Source: Clostridium cuniculi (lineage in GTDB: Bacteria; Bacillota; Clostridia; Clostridiales; Clostridiaceae). From it: a DNA stretch of 46,039 nt. The notes beneath the pieces are model-generated. The model was not told where the DNA came from. It made no database searches and saw nothing but the letters and a program-made list of their open reading frames with translations. Below are positions 16,229 through 24,671 of this stretch, piece by piece. The stretch spans positions 1-46,039 of the forward strand of contig NZ_SMUS01000033.1 of NCBI RefSeq assembly GCF_004353185.1, given 5' to 3'. The position numbers and the translations under genes were made by a program. The stretch's first letter is position 1. Each line of letters opens with the position of its first letter.

Positions 16229-17059
16229 CTATCCTTTTACAGCTCCCATAGCTATACCTTGAGTGAAATATTTTTGGAATGCTATAAATATTATTATCAT
16301 AGGCAATGATGCTAGAGTTGCACCAGCCATAATTGATCCATAATTTGTTGTAAACTCTGATTGTAATAAGGCAACTCCTAAAGGTAAAGTAACCATATCC
16401 TTACTTCTTATAAGTATAAGTTGCATAAAATAATCATTCCAAGAGCTTATAAACGTAAATATAGCAAGTGCACCAATACCTGGTTTTACAAGGGGAATTA
16501 CTATGTTACAAAAAATTCTAATTTCTGAACATCCATCTATTTTTGCAGCTTCTAAAAGTTCTCCTGGAATTCCTTGTGAAAATTGTTTCATCAAAAATAC
16601 TCCAAATGGCCAAGCCACAGCTGGAAGTATTAATGCTTTATAGGAGTTAATCCAATTTAATTTAGCTAGTATTGTAAATAAAGGTATTAAAACAGCTTGT
16701 TTAGGTAATGCCATAGCTATTATAAATAACCAAAATATTATTCTTCTTCCTGGGAATCTTTTTTTTGCTAATACATATCCTCCCATAGTTGATGTTAAAC
16801 ATACTAATAACATTGTACAAAAAGAAATGAAAAAACTATTAAATGTCCACTTTAATAATGGTGACTTAGCTAAATCTATGAAGTTTTGGAAAGTAGCAGG
16901 TTTTGGAAACCATTGAGGTGGTATTTGTATTGTAGCACTTTGATTCTTAAAAGCACCTGTTAATATCCAATAAAATGGGAAAAGAAATAAGATACTTAAT
17001 ATTATTATAATTGTCATAAAAATTATATCTTTAGGTGATATTTTTTTTAGCTTATTCAT
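16229..17059 (-). CDS. Sialic-acid operon ABC permease, MalG type (CUT1)
   Basis: A 276-residue inner-membrane subunit with about six helices and the EAA loop EAAKIDGCSEIRIFCNIVIP. It begins at an ATG with AAAGGAG upstream and lies 20 bases after the partner permease. Its place between the binding protein and nanA suggests uptake of sialic acid or a sialylated/acetylated sugar, though the substrate is inferred from context. No ATPase gene is present. Confidence 0.88.
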   Translation of the reverse strand: MNKLKKISPKDIIFMTIIIILSILFLFPFYWILTGAFKNQSATIQIPPQWFPKPATFQNFIDLAKSPLLKWTFNSFFISFCTMLLVCLTSTMGGYVLAKKRFPGRRIIFWLFIIAMALPKQAVLIPLFTILAKLNWINSYKALILPAVAWPFGVFLMKQFSQGIPGELLEAAKIDGCSEIRIFCNIVIPLVKPGIGALAIFTFISSWNDYFMQLILIRSKDMVTLPLGVALLQSEFTTNYGSIMAGATLASLPMIIIFIAFQKYFTQGIAMGAVKG

Positions 17060-17079
17060 AGATTTTCAACTCCTTTCTT

Positions 17080-18006
17080 TTAATAATCAACTTCTTCTCC
17101 AAAGAACTTGTATTGTACTATTGAAATTATCATTATTATTATTGCAAGAATAACTCCCATTGCTGAAGCTAAACCATATTTATTTAATGTAAATGCTCTT
17201 TCATATACTAAATACATAATAGTTGATGTAGAATATGCAGGACCACCTGAAGTTAAAAGTTGTATTATTGCAAATGTTTGGAATGAATTTATTGTTGAGA
17301 TTATTACAATGTATAATGTAGTTGGCATTAAAAGAGGCCATGTAATTTTTCTAAACATCTGCCAAGATGTTGCTCCATCAATTTGAGCTGCTTCTAAATA
17401 AGATGTTGGAATATTTCCAAGTGATGCTACATATAAAATTATAGGTTGTCCTATTGATAAAGTTACTAAAACTACTATAATACATATCAATGCATACTTT
17501 GGATCTCCAAGCCATGTTTGTGGTTCAGCTCCAAAAAGACCAGTTATATAATTTAATATTCCATAATTAGGATGTAATATCCATCCCCAAACTACAGTTA
17601 TACTAACTATTGATGAAACTGCTGGAAGATAGAATATCCCTCTAAATAATGATCTTAAAAAGGGATTTTTCTTATAGATTACTAATGATATAAACAATGA
17701 CAAAACAATTACTACTGGTACTGTTCCAAGTACTATAACTAAGGTGTTTACTAATGATTTTATAAATATTTCATCAGATAATAAACTTTTATAATTACTT
17801 AGCCCTATAAAATCAAAGTTTCTAAGAGAGTAATCAAAGAAACTTATATATATACCTTTAATCATTGGGTAAATGACAAAATAGCCGAAAATAACTAAAA
17901 TTGGCGCTAGAAATAAGTAAGCAGAAATCCATTCTTTTAACGCTAATTTATTAACTTTTTTACGCTTTTTTACTAAATTAGCCTCTATCTTCTGAGTATT
18001 TTGCAT
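17080..18006 (-). CDS. Sialic-acid operon ABC permease, MalF type (CUT1)
   Basis: A 308-residue membrane subunit with a Lys-rich cytoplasmic N-terminus, first helix AYLFLAPILVIFGYFVIYP and EAA loop EAAQIDGATSWQMFRKITWP. Strong site GGAGG before the ATG. It follows the binding-protein gene after an 82-base gap holding a perfect hairpin (18046-18071), and forms the transporter with the next permease. Confidence 0.88.
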   Translation of the reverse strand: MQNTQKIEANLVKKRKKVNKLALKEWISAYLFLAPILVIFGYFVIYPMIKGIYISFFDYSLRNFDFIGLSNYKSLLSDEIFIKSLVNTLVIVLGTVPVVIVLSLFISLVIYKKNPFLRSLFRGIFYLPAVSSIVSITVVWGWILHPNYGILNYITGLFGAEPQTWLGDPKYALICIIVVLVTLSIGQPIILYVASLGNIPTSYLEAAQIDGATSWQMFRKITWPLLMPTTLYIVIISTINSFQTFAIIQLLTSGGPAYSTSTIMYLVYERAFTLNKYGLASAMGVILAIIIMIISIVQYKFFGEEVDY

Positions 18007-18045
18007 AATAAAACCTCCACTATTATTTATAAAAAATTAAATATA

Positions 18046-18071
18046 GTATGGAGTGATTTATCACTCCATAC
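18046..18071 (-). other. Intercistronic hairpin after the sialic-acid binding-protein gene
   Basis: GTATGGAGTGA and TCACTCCATAC form an 11-base perfect stem with a four-base loop, followed on the minus strand by a loose T-rich stretch. It probably protects the binding-protein mRNA or acts as a leaky terminator, giving less permease than binding protein. Confidence 0.65.
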
Positions 18072-18088
18072 GTAATCCTATACATTCA

Positions 18089-19426
18089 CTACTTATTTAA
18101 AGTTTCATTTGCCTTTTGAACAAAATCATCTAACCCATCTTTTGCAGTTGTATTTCCAAGTAAAACATTTTGAAGAGTTGGGAACCAATAAGTTCTCATT
18201 TCTGTAAAGCCTGGAACTGCATTATAATATGTGCCTATATATTTAATCATATTTTCGGCATACTTAAATTCTTCATTATCATATAAGTCTGTAACTGAAT
18301 TTCTTACTGATAATCCTCCAGTAGCTATTAAATTAATTTTAAATGTATCTGGATCATTAGCTATAAAGTCAACTAATTTTTTAGCTGCATCAATCTTATC
18401 TGGATCATTATTATCAAATATAGCCATACCACCTATAAAAGCTTCTAATTTTGGTTCTACAGATGTACTTGGAGTTGGGAATGGAACTAACACCTCTTCA
18501 AAATCTCCAGCTTTCTTTGTAGAATTAGTTTTCATTAACACTGTTGAATAGATTATAGTTGATGCTGATTTTCCTTGTAGATACATATCCATAGCATCAT
18601 TACTTGTTAAAGCTTCTGAACCTTTTGCTATATATCCTTCTTTAACTCCATTAACAACCCATTCAAGAGCCTTTACAGCCTCTGGACTATTTAGTGTATA
18701 TTCTGTTAAATCATCTGATATTGTTTCTCCACCATATATATTAGATATTAAGGCTCTTGTAGCTTGGTCTCCACCACTTGATTTACTGAATAATGTCATA
18801 GGTGCAACATCTGGAATCTTCTCTTGTATTGCTTTTAAAAGAGCTGTCATATCATCAATTGTCCATAATCTATCTGGATTATCTAATGGAAGCATATCTG
18901 CAATACCAGCTTCTTCTAACATAGTTTTGTTAAATGACATCATAAAAGGTGCTGTATTTATAGGATACATATAGTAATTATCATCTAATTTGCAGGAATC
19001 TAAAATCGTTGAATTTACATCATCTTTAAAAGAATCTGTAAACATATCATCTAATGGTGCTAATACTCCACTTCTTGCATATTCAATAATTCTTCCTGGA
19101 TAATCATAAATTAAATCTGGTGCAGAGTTAGATGCTATAGCTGTATTTATTTTTTGTGGTCCACTATTAAAGTCAATCATCTCTACATTTACTTTTATAT
19201 TGGGATATTTTTTATTAAAGTCATCAATAATTTGTTGCTCAAATTTTCCAGGAGTATTGTCAATTGTGTCATAATTAGGATAATTCCACCATGTTATTTC
19301 AACTACTTTATCAGAGCCTTCTGATTTCTCATTTTTTGTTACTTCACTTTTTCCACATCCAACAAAAGCACTTGAAAATATTAATGTAGCAAGGCTTAAA
19401 GCCACTAAATTTTTAACTTTTCTCAT
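18089..19426 (-). CDS. Extracellular sugar-binding lipoprotein of the sialic-acid operon
   Basis: A 445-residue CUT1 solute-binding protein with a lipoprotein signal: MRKVKNL, a hydrophobic core and lipobox FVGC (Cys about residue 24), then a Lys/Glu/Ser linker. The mature domain starts with EITWWNYPNYD and has the family-1 fold pattern. ATG start with GGGGGAA. It is preceded by nanE and a cre-like site (19467-19481), followed by the two permeases. Ligand probably sialic acid or a related amino sugar, by context only. Confidence 0.88.
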   Translation of the reverse strand: MRKVKNLVALSLATLIFSSAFVGCGKSEVTKNEKSEGSDKVVEITWWNYPNYDTIDNTPGKFEQQIIDDFNKKYPNIKVNVEMIDFNSGPQKINTAIASNSAPDLIYDYPGRIIEYARSGVLAPLDDMFTDSFKDDVNSTILDSCKLDDNYYMYPINTAPFMMSFNKTMLEEAGIADMLPLDNPDRLWTIDDMTALLKAIQEKIPDVAPMTLFSKSSGGDQATRALISNIYGGETISDDLTEYTLNSPEAVKALEWVVNGVKEGYIAKGSEALTSNDAMDMYLQGKSASTIIYSTVLMKTNSTKKAGDFEEVLVPFPTPSTSVEPKLEAFIGGMAIFDNNDPDKIDAAKKLVDFIANDPDTFKINLIATGGLSVRNSVTDLYDNEEFKYAENMIKYIGTYYNAVPGFTEMRTYWFPTLQNVLLGNTTAKDGLDDFVQKANETLNK

Positions 19427-19466
19427 TATTCTTCCCCCTATACTTATAAAATTTATTCTATTGTTT

Positions 19467-19481
19467 TATAAACGTTTTCAT
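19467..19481 (-). promoter_or_regulatory. cre-like CcpA site between nanE and the binding-protein gene
   Basis: ATGAAAACGTTTATA on the minus strand matches WTGNAANCGNWNNCW at all but one fixed position. It overlaps the last base of the nanE stop codon and lies 41-55 bases before the binding-protein ATG. CcpA bound here could act as a roadblock or repress an internal promoter. Confidence 0.5.
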
Positions 19482-20176
19482 TAAATAGAACTTTTGATAT
19501 ATTCTACAAATTTTTTGGTAATTAATTGTGGTCTAGTTATAGCTCCCCCCACAACAATTGCCCAAGCTCCTGCTTCTAAACATTTCATAGCATTTTCAGG
19601 ACTATCTATATTTCCTTCAGCAATAATAGGAATTTTTATAGACTCCCTTAAACTTTTAATTAATTCAATATCAGGTTTGGATCTATCTAATGTATAATCA
19701 GTATATCCACTAAGTGTTGTTGACACCATATCAAATCCTATTTTTTCAGCTTTTATTCCCTCTTCTAAATCAGATATATCAGCTAAAAGTAATCCATCAT
19801 AGACTTCTCTTATTTCTTTAAAAAATTCTTCAAGTGATTTTCCATCTGGTCTTTCCCTTCTTGTAGCATCTACAGCAATTATCTCTGGTTTTATAGGTAA
19901 AAGCTCTTTTACTTCATTAATTGTAGGTGTTATATACACATTGCTTGTACCATAAACCCTCTTATAAATTGATATCATTGGTAAATTAACATTGTTTTTA
20001 ATTTCTTTGCAATCTTCTGGTGAATTAGCTCTTATCCCTATTGCCCCACCCTCTAATGCAGCCTTAGCCATTCGCATCATTATATACGAACTATGTAAAG
20101 GCTCATCTTCAAGAGCTTGACAAGATACAATTAATCCTCCCTTAATTGCTTTTAGTACTTTCTCTGAATTATACAC
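19481..20176 (-). CDS. nanE: N-acetylmannosamine-6-phosphate 2-epimerase
   Basis: A 231-residue TIM-barrel epimerase converting ManNAc-6-P to GlcNAc-6-P. Signature segments are [18 protein letters not shown] near the N-terminus, [36 protein letters not shown] and [12 protein letters not shown] followed by GGAITRP. The start is a GTG at 20176, six bases after GGAGG. It is the first gene of the nan operon, 55 bases before the binding-protein gene, and lies downstream of the GntR-type regulator with candidate operators at 20260-20290. Confidence 0.93.
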   Translation of the reverse strand: MYNSEKVLKAIKGGLIVSCQALEDEPLHSSYIMMRMAKAALEGGAIGIRANSPEDCKEIKNNVNLPMISIYKRVYGTSNVYITPTINEVKELLPIKPEIIAVDATRRERPDGKSLEEFFKEIREVYDGLLLADISDLEEGIKAEKIGFDMVSTTLSGYTDYTLDRSKPDIELIKSLRESIKIPIIAEGNIDSPENAMKCLEAGAWAIVVGGAITRPQLITKKFVEYIKSSI

Positions 20177-20259
20177 CTTATCCCTCCATCTTTTTAAAAA
20201 TTAAATAAATACTTATTCGAAAACATTTTATATACATACTGTACCATATCTTCCAAATA

Positions 20260-20290
20260 TTGTCTATACTTATTTATACTGTCTATACAA
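20260..20290. promoter_or_regulatory. Candidate operator pair for the GntR/UTRA regulator, upstream of nanE
   Basis: Two copies of the near-palindrome TGTCTATAC (GTCTATAC at 20262-20269 and 20281-20288) are spaced 19 bases apart, in TTGTCTATACTT and CTGTCTATACAA. They are of the short dyad type bound by HutC/TreR-like GntR proteins and lie 84-114 bases before the nanE start. Regulator binding is inferred. Confidence 0.55.
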
Positions 20291-20332
20291 TATTTATTTA
20301 TTAAATTAAAAAATTATATTTAAAATAAAATT

Positions 20333-20370
20333 AAAGTGTATTTCTATTTATATATTTAGAATTACACTTT
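20333..20370 (-). terminator. Rho-independent terminator of the GntR-type regulator gene
   Basis: On the minus strand AAAGTGTA pairs with TACACTTT, extended by TTCTA/TAGAA pairing, then a T-rich run, 11 bases after the regulator's stop. It separates the regulator from nanE. Confidence 0.65.
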
Positions 20371-20380
20371 TACTTTTTTG

Positions 20381-21115
20381 TTAATCATTATTATTATTAT
20401 TAAATAACACCATATTAAAGGTATATCTTTCAGAGTGATAAATTGTCTTAGTAAATTCAATAGGAGCTCCATCAATATTATACATAAGTCTTTCAGATAC
20501 TAACCCTACACCTTTAGGCTTTCCTAATAACATTTCAGCCTGCTTTTTATTAAGAGGCATTGCCTTTAAACTTTGCTTCATATAATTAAAATGCATATTA
20601 TACTCTTCTTTCATTATCTTATATAAGGAACAATGAACCATATTATACTTTATAAGATCTGGAAAAAACTTTTCAGGTAGATAACAATATTCTATTGCTA
20701 TTGGTTCATTATCAGCTAGTCTAAGTCTATTTAAAAAATATATTTCTTCATTATCTTCTAATTCAAGTTTCTCTTTTATTTCATCAGTATTCTTAATTTT
20801 TTCAAATTTTATTAATATACTTCCTGGAGTAAAACCTCTTTTCATCATATCTTGACTAAAACTTTCAATATCAAGTTTTTTTTCTATTACTTCTTTTGAT
20901 ACAAAAGCTCCTTTTCCACGAATCTTATAAAGAACGCCCTTATTTACAAGATTAGATATAGCTTGTCTTATTGTCATTCTACTTACTCCATATAATTCAG
21001 TAAGTTCTCTTTCTGTTGGTAATGCCTCTCCTGGCAAATATTCTTTATTTTTAATTTTTTCCTTTATTGACTCTTCTAATTGAATATAAATCGGGACTGT
21101 TGAATTCTTATCCAT
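20381..21115 (-). CDS. GntR-family (HutC/UTRA) regulator, probable controller of the nan operon
   Basis: A 244-residue repressor with an N-terminal winged helix (PIYIQLEESIKEKI, LPTERELTELYGVSRMTIRQ, KGAFVS, to about residue 75) and a C-terminal UTRA ligand-binding domain (SFSQDMMKRGFTPGS, EPIAIEYCYLP, PIEFTKTIYHSERYTF). It resembles YvoA/NagR and TreR-type proteins that sense sugar phosphates. ATG with AGGAGG. It lies immediately upstream of nanE in the same orientation. Known clostridial nan clusters often use an RpiR-type NanR, so this is a different arrangement. The ligand is probably ManNAc-6-P or GlcNAc-6-P, by inference. Confidence 0.85.
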   Translation of the reverse strand: MDKNSTVPIYIQLEESIKEKIKNKEYLPGEALPTERELTELYGVSRMTIRQAISNLVNKGVLYKIRGKGAFVSKEVIEKKLDIESFSQDMMKRGFTPGSILIKFEKIKNTDEIKEKLELEDNEEIYFLNRLRLADNEPIAIEYCYLPEKFFPDLIKYNMVHCSLYKIMKEEYNMHFNYMKQSLKAMPLNKKQAEMLLGKPKGVGLVSERLMYNIDGAPIEFTKTIYHSERYTFNMVLFNNNNND

Positions 21116-21165
21116 AAATTAGAATACCTCCTATTTTTTAGCATTATATAATTATTATATATAAC

Positions 21166-21187
21166 TATCTATAAATTATCTATACAA
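21166..21187. promoter_or_regulatory. Possible autoregulatory operator upstream of the GntR-type gene
   Basis: TATCTATA occurs twice, 11 bases apart (21166-21173, 21177-21184). The second copy, TTATCTATACAA (21176-21187), differs by one base from the TGTCTATACAA element before nanE. It lies 51-72 bases upstream of the regulator's ATG. Confidence 0.4.
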
Positions 21188-21262
21188 TTAATTATTTATA
21201 TATACAGTTTTTAAAATTTCTGTAAGTGGTACATTTTCAATACCTTATCCTAAACATAAAAA

Positions 21263-21300
21263 TAGAGAGAAGCTTATACTCTTATATAAGCTTCTCTCTA
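21263..21300 (-). terminator. Terminator overlapping the end of the FUSC-like gene
   Basis: A perfect 16-base stem (TAGAGAGAAGCTTATA and complement) with a six-base loop and TTTTT on the minus strand. The stop codon of the gene (21282-21284) lies in the loop, and the last few codons form one arm. Confidence 0.8.
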
Positions 21301-22313
21301 TATTCTAATTTTTTATTAAATACTAATTTATCAGCTAAAAGAGCTAATATAATTCCTACACATATATAACCCACTCTTTCTATAGCTGTTGTAATAGTTC
21401 CATTAGTTAATGAAACAGAAGCAACTACTGACATAGTTACACATATAATTTTATCTCTGTAGTTAGTTGTGTATGTATCTAAATAACCACCTAACAATAC
21501 TATCAAACCTCTTATAGCACTATCTTTAATAACTGTAAATAATAACATTATTATAATTATTCCTATAACAGTTCCTTGTAAACGCTGTTTTGATCTTATT
21601 CTACAATGTTCCGAATATAATTCTGTTAATGAAAATATTGTATATACTATCCAACGTCCTTGAGCTAAATTAAAGTAATCTACTAGGAACACTGCTATAG
21701 TAGTAAGTAATGCTATTCTAATTGCATAAGCACCTCTTACATGATGAATATTAAATTTATTAAACAGCTTTACATATTCATTTTCTGTTTTATCTTCATT
21801 AAAGGAATTACTTTCATTATCTATAGTATTTTCTATCTTGCTATCTTCAACTTTATTATTCTTACTACCTTTATAAATTATAAGTTGAACTAACATTATT
21901 AAAAGAGCACCTGTTGCTAATCCTACTAATCTTTTTGTAAAATCACTACCAGTTACAGGAGTATATAACATGAATAAATATTGTAAACCAAATGGTACAA
22001 CCATTACTTTATTTAATTTAGAAGTTAAAGAATAACCAATTAACAATAAAATACTAAAATTTAGAATTAAACCTAAATACATATTATGAGTTGCTATATT
22101 AGAAAAAACTCCAGAAATTAAATTAATAAAAAGTAACTTTATTAAATTACTAGATAAATTTTTAGTTAAATCCTCTTGCATTAATACTAATATAGATATT
22201 ATTATAGTAACTCCAACTAGACTATTATTTGATCCAAATATAAATTTAAATCCATTAACAAACAATAAAATTACTAAAAATATTATAGTATTAGATATAA
22301 TCTTCTTTTTCAT
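21282..22313 (-). CDS. FUSC-like membrane protein (putative aromatic-acid exporter family)
   Basis: A 343-residue membrane protein with two blocks of about five hydrophobic helices separated by an acidic, Asn/Glu-rich cytoplasmic stretch (roughly residues 150-180). The second block contains RWIVYTIFSLTELYSEH and RSKQRLQGTVIGI, the FUSC/YccS-like signature in which a basic QR-x-GT loop follows the first helix. Members export aromatic acids or other small acids, but most are untested. ATG with GAAGGAGG. Monocistronic. It lies between the nan regulator and the acetyltransferase without obvious functional link. Confidence 0.7.
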   Translation of the reverse strand: MKKKIISNTIIFLVILLFVNGFKFIFGSNNSLVGVTIIISILVLMQEDLTKNLSSNLIKLLFINLISGVFSNIATHNMYLGLILNFSILLLIGYSLTSKLNKVMVVPFGLQYLFMLYTPVTGSDFTKRLVGLATGALLIMLVQLIIYKGSKNNKVEDSKIENTIDNESNSFNEDKTENEYVKLFNKFNIHHVRGAYAIRIALLTTIAVFLVDYFNLAQGRWIVYTIFSLTELYSEHCRIRSKQRLQGTVIGIIIIMLLFTVIKDSAIRGLIVLLGGYLDTYTTNYRDKIICVTMSVVASVSLTNGTITTAIERVGYICVGIILALLADKLVFNKKLEYREKLI

Positions 22314-22364
22314 AAAACGCCCTCCTTCTTTCTTTCGTTTTTCTAATTATTATTTAATAAATTT

Positions 22365-22519
22365 CTAAATATTTAATCTTAAACAACGAACAATATTATC
22401 ATAAAAAAATAATAAAGGCAAATATAAAATTATTGTTAAAAATAATAAAAACCTATTGTCTTTTTTTGATTTTTCTTTACATTAATACTAATATCTCCAG
22501 GAATTCTTCCTACAATATA
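22365..22519 (-). pseudogene. Remnant of a DUF2905-type small membrane protein gene
   Basis: On the minus strand, directly after the terminator at 22522-22559, codons read YIVGRIPGDISINVKK, matching the conserved GRxPGDI motif of DUF2905 proteins. The frame stops after a few more codons, but a shifted frame continues with a hydrophobic helix (FLLFLTIILYLPLLFF) up to a TAG at 22365. The N-terminal helix is missing and a frameshift separates the halves, so this is a decayed gene. Confidence 0.45.
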
Positions 22520-22521
22520 CA

Positions 22522-22559
22522 AAAACCTCAAGGCCCCTATAATGGCTACTTGAGGTTTT
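22522..22559 (-). terminator. Rho-independent terminator of the acetyltransferase gene
   Basis: AAAACCTCAAG pairs perfectly with CTTGAGGTTTT, with inner GCC/GGC pairing, and TTTTT follows on the minus strand. It lies about 40 bases after the acetyltransferase stop. Confidence 0.85.
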
Positions 22560-22599
22560 AATTTATCTATTCTAAACTAAAATCTTTAATAAAAAACTT

Positions 22600-23214
22600 T
22601 TAATCTAAGAAATCATTTGAAATCATACGATTCTTGAAGTAATATTTTTTATCATGTTCATTAACTTCACGAAGTACTTTACATGGATTTCCTACAGCAA
22701 CTACATTAGAAGGAATATCCTTTGTTACAATACTTCCTGCCCCAATTACAACATTATCACCGATTGTAATTCCTGGCAAAATAATTGCTCCAGCTCCAAT
22801 CCAACAATTCTTCCCTATAGTAATAGACGCATTATATTGATAACCTTCTTTTCTAAGCTCTGGCAATATGGGATGTCCTGCTGTAGCTACAGTTACATTT
22901 GGTCCAAACATAGTATAATCTCCTACATAAATATGTGTATCATCTACTAATGTAAGATTAAAATTTGCATAAATATTCTTTCCAAAATGAACATGCTTAC
23001 CACCAAAATTTGCATGAAATGGCGGTTCAATATAGCATCCTTCACCAATTTCAGCAAACATTTCTTTTAACATAGCTTTTCGCTTTTCTAATTCTGTAGG
23101 ACGTGTCATATTAAAATCATATAATCGATCCAAATAACCTAATTGCTCTTTCATTAATTCTTCATTTCCTGGCAAATACAATTCTGTATTATGCATTTTT
23201 TCTTTTATATCCAT
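22600..23214 (-). CDS. Maltose/galactoside O-acetyltransferase family protein
   Basis: A 204-residue left-handed beta-helix acetyltransferase using acetyl-CoA. It has the N-terminal MAT domain (LYLPGNEELMKEQLGYLDRL), then hexapeptide repeats, the catalytic His in ATAGHPILPELR and the C-terminal run IGAGAIILPGITIGDNVVIG. Length and layout match Maa/LacA enzymes that acetylate maltose, glucose or galactosides at C6. It acts in the cytoplasm, probably as a trimer. ATG with AGGGAGAG. Monocistronic with its own terminator. The acceptor sugar is not determinable. Confidence 0.9.
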   Translation of the reverse strand: MDIKEKMHNTELYLPGNEELMKEQLGYLDRLYDFNMTRPTELEKRKAMLKEMFAEIGEGCYIEPPFHANFGGKHVHFGKNIYANFNLTLVDDTHIYVGDYTMFGPNVTVATAGHPILPELRKEGYQYNASITIGKNCWIGAGAIILPGITIGDNVVIGAGSIVTKDIPSNVVAVGNPCKVLREVNEHDKKYYFKNRMISNDFLD

Positions 23215-23351
23215 TTTCTCTCTCCCTAATATGTTTCTTTAAAAAATTTCTTTTTTATACTATTAATTTAACATTGTTTTTTCTATAAAGCTATAACATA
23301 AAGATATATTTTTCTTTTAAACTAAAATAAAATCTAATTTTTTGCATAAAA

Positions 23352-23379
23352 AGAGACTTAGAATTACTCCTAAGCCTCT
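23352..23379 (-). terminator. Rho-independent terminator of the flavoprotein operon
   Basis: On the minus strand AGAGGCTTAG pairs with CTAAGTCTCT (one G-U pair), followed by TTTTT, 14 bases past the stop of the FAD gene. Confidence 0.8.
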
Positions 23380-23393
23380 ATTATCTTTATACT

Positions 23394-24671
23394 CTATACT
23401 AATTTTTGTTCAAATATATTATCTAAATTAACCTTCTTAATTCTATCATTAATTTCATCCTTATCAGTACTATAAAGACCTAACTCTTGCATTCTCTTAA
23501 AATAGCTAGCTCCAGCAAAAGTATATCTATCCTTTCTACCTTCCCTAGTTTCAACTTTTTCATTAGCAAAAGAAATTAAATCACCTATTGCTATTGATGA
23601 TGGTAAAATTAATAATGGCATTCCCATCATTAACCTTACAGCATTATGACCTGCTAAGCTACCTGTACATATAGCTTCAGTATGACCAACAAATAATCCC
23701 GCTTTTTCACCTGCGCATAAAAGATTATCTACTCCAATAACTTTCATATCATTAGTCCTTGGTGCCACAGATAAATATCTTATAGAGTTTCCCTTACTTC
23801 CTGCATAAGGATCAACATACTTAGCATATTCAAGTCCTGGAACCTTTCTAAGCTTTTCAAGTGGATAATAAGTTGTCATAAGCTTAGCATGACCAGTATC
23901 AAGTAAAACTATATTCTCCGCAAATTCCTTAAGTGCATATTGTTGACATACCTTTGTGCTAAGTTTACCATAGTTTACATCTTCCTCAGGAACCTTTAAA
24001 ACAACAACACCTGTTTTGTCTAATTGCTCTCTGATTTCATTAGATAAACTTTCCTTGGCAAGCTTACAAGATCCTGAAAATGCTCCAAGTGCATCTCCAT
24101 TTCTTTCACCTTGAATATCTGAAACTCCACACCTTGCACTTATACTTAACCTTGGTCCAAAAGCAGGACAACGCAAGATACACATAGAACATCCGTTACC
24201 ATATCTTAAACAATTACCCATAGGTCCTGTTGAACCAGTTGTCTCAATAAACACATCACCTTTAACGTAAGTGTCATCACTTAATAAAATTCCCCTTATT
24301 TTATTATTTTCAACATCAACATCTTTAACACGACTCTCTAAATGAAGGTGTATTCCTAATGATTTCAAATGATCTCTTACTACACCTTCAATAATATTAA
24401 CATCATAAAGAGTTGCATGTTTATGACCAGGGAATTCTATATTAGCATGCCTTGCACATTTATCTGTTATTTCAATTAAGTCTCCTCCACCTAAAGCTAT
24501 AAGTTCTTCTGATGCAGTATAACGTCCATTATTTCTCATTATACCGCCAACATTACCAAGCCCAAGTAAAAGGTCAGTCTTTTCATAGATATGGACATCT
24601 GCTCCAGCTTTCTTTGCTGTTATTGCAGCTGCACAGCCTGACCATCCTCCACCAACAACTACTACCTTCAT
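23394..24671 (-). CDS. FAD-dependent oxidoreductase of a two-gene flavoprotein/Fe-S system
   Basis: A 425-residue flavoprotein. The Rossmann motif VVVGGGWSGCAAA (residues 4-16) binds FAD, an IETTGSTG segment sits at 142-149 and the C-terminal FAD closure is DNLLCAGEKAGLF with GSLAGHNAVR, similar in layout to GidA/TrmFO and FAD-dependent thiol oxidoreductases. A cysteine cluster C161-x2-C164-x3-C168, with C154 and C181 nearby, may hold an Fe-S centre or a redox disulfide. Its ATG overlaps the stop of the partner gene by four bases (ATGA), implying a complex. The substrate is unknown; I do not recognise a characterised member. Confidence 0.72.
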   Translation of the reverse strand: MKVVVVGGGWSGCAAAITAKKAGADVHIYEKTDLLLGLGNVGGIMRNNGRYTASEELIALGGGDLIEITDKCARHANIEFPGHKHATLYDVNIIEGVVRDHLKSLGIHLHLESRVKDVDVENNKIRGILLSDDTYVKGDVFIETTGSTGPMGNCLRYGNGCSMCILRCPAFGPRLSISARCGVSDIQGERNGDALGAFSGSCKLAKESLSNEIREQLDKTGVVVLKVPEEDVNYGKLSTKVCQQYALKEFAENIVLLDTGHAKLMTTYYPLEKLRKVPGLEYAKYVDPYAGSKGNSIRYLSVAPRTNDMKVIGVDNLLCAGEKAGLFVGHTEAICTGSLAGHNAVRLMMGMPLLILPSSIAIGDLISFANEKVETREGRKDRYTFAGASYFKRMQELGLYSTDKDEINDRIKKVNLDNIFEQKLV

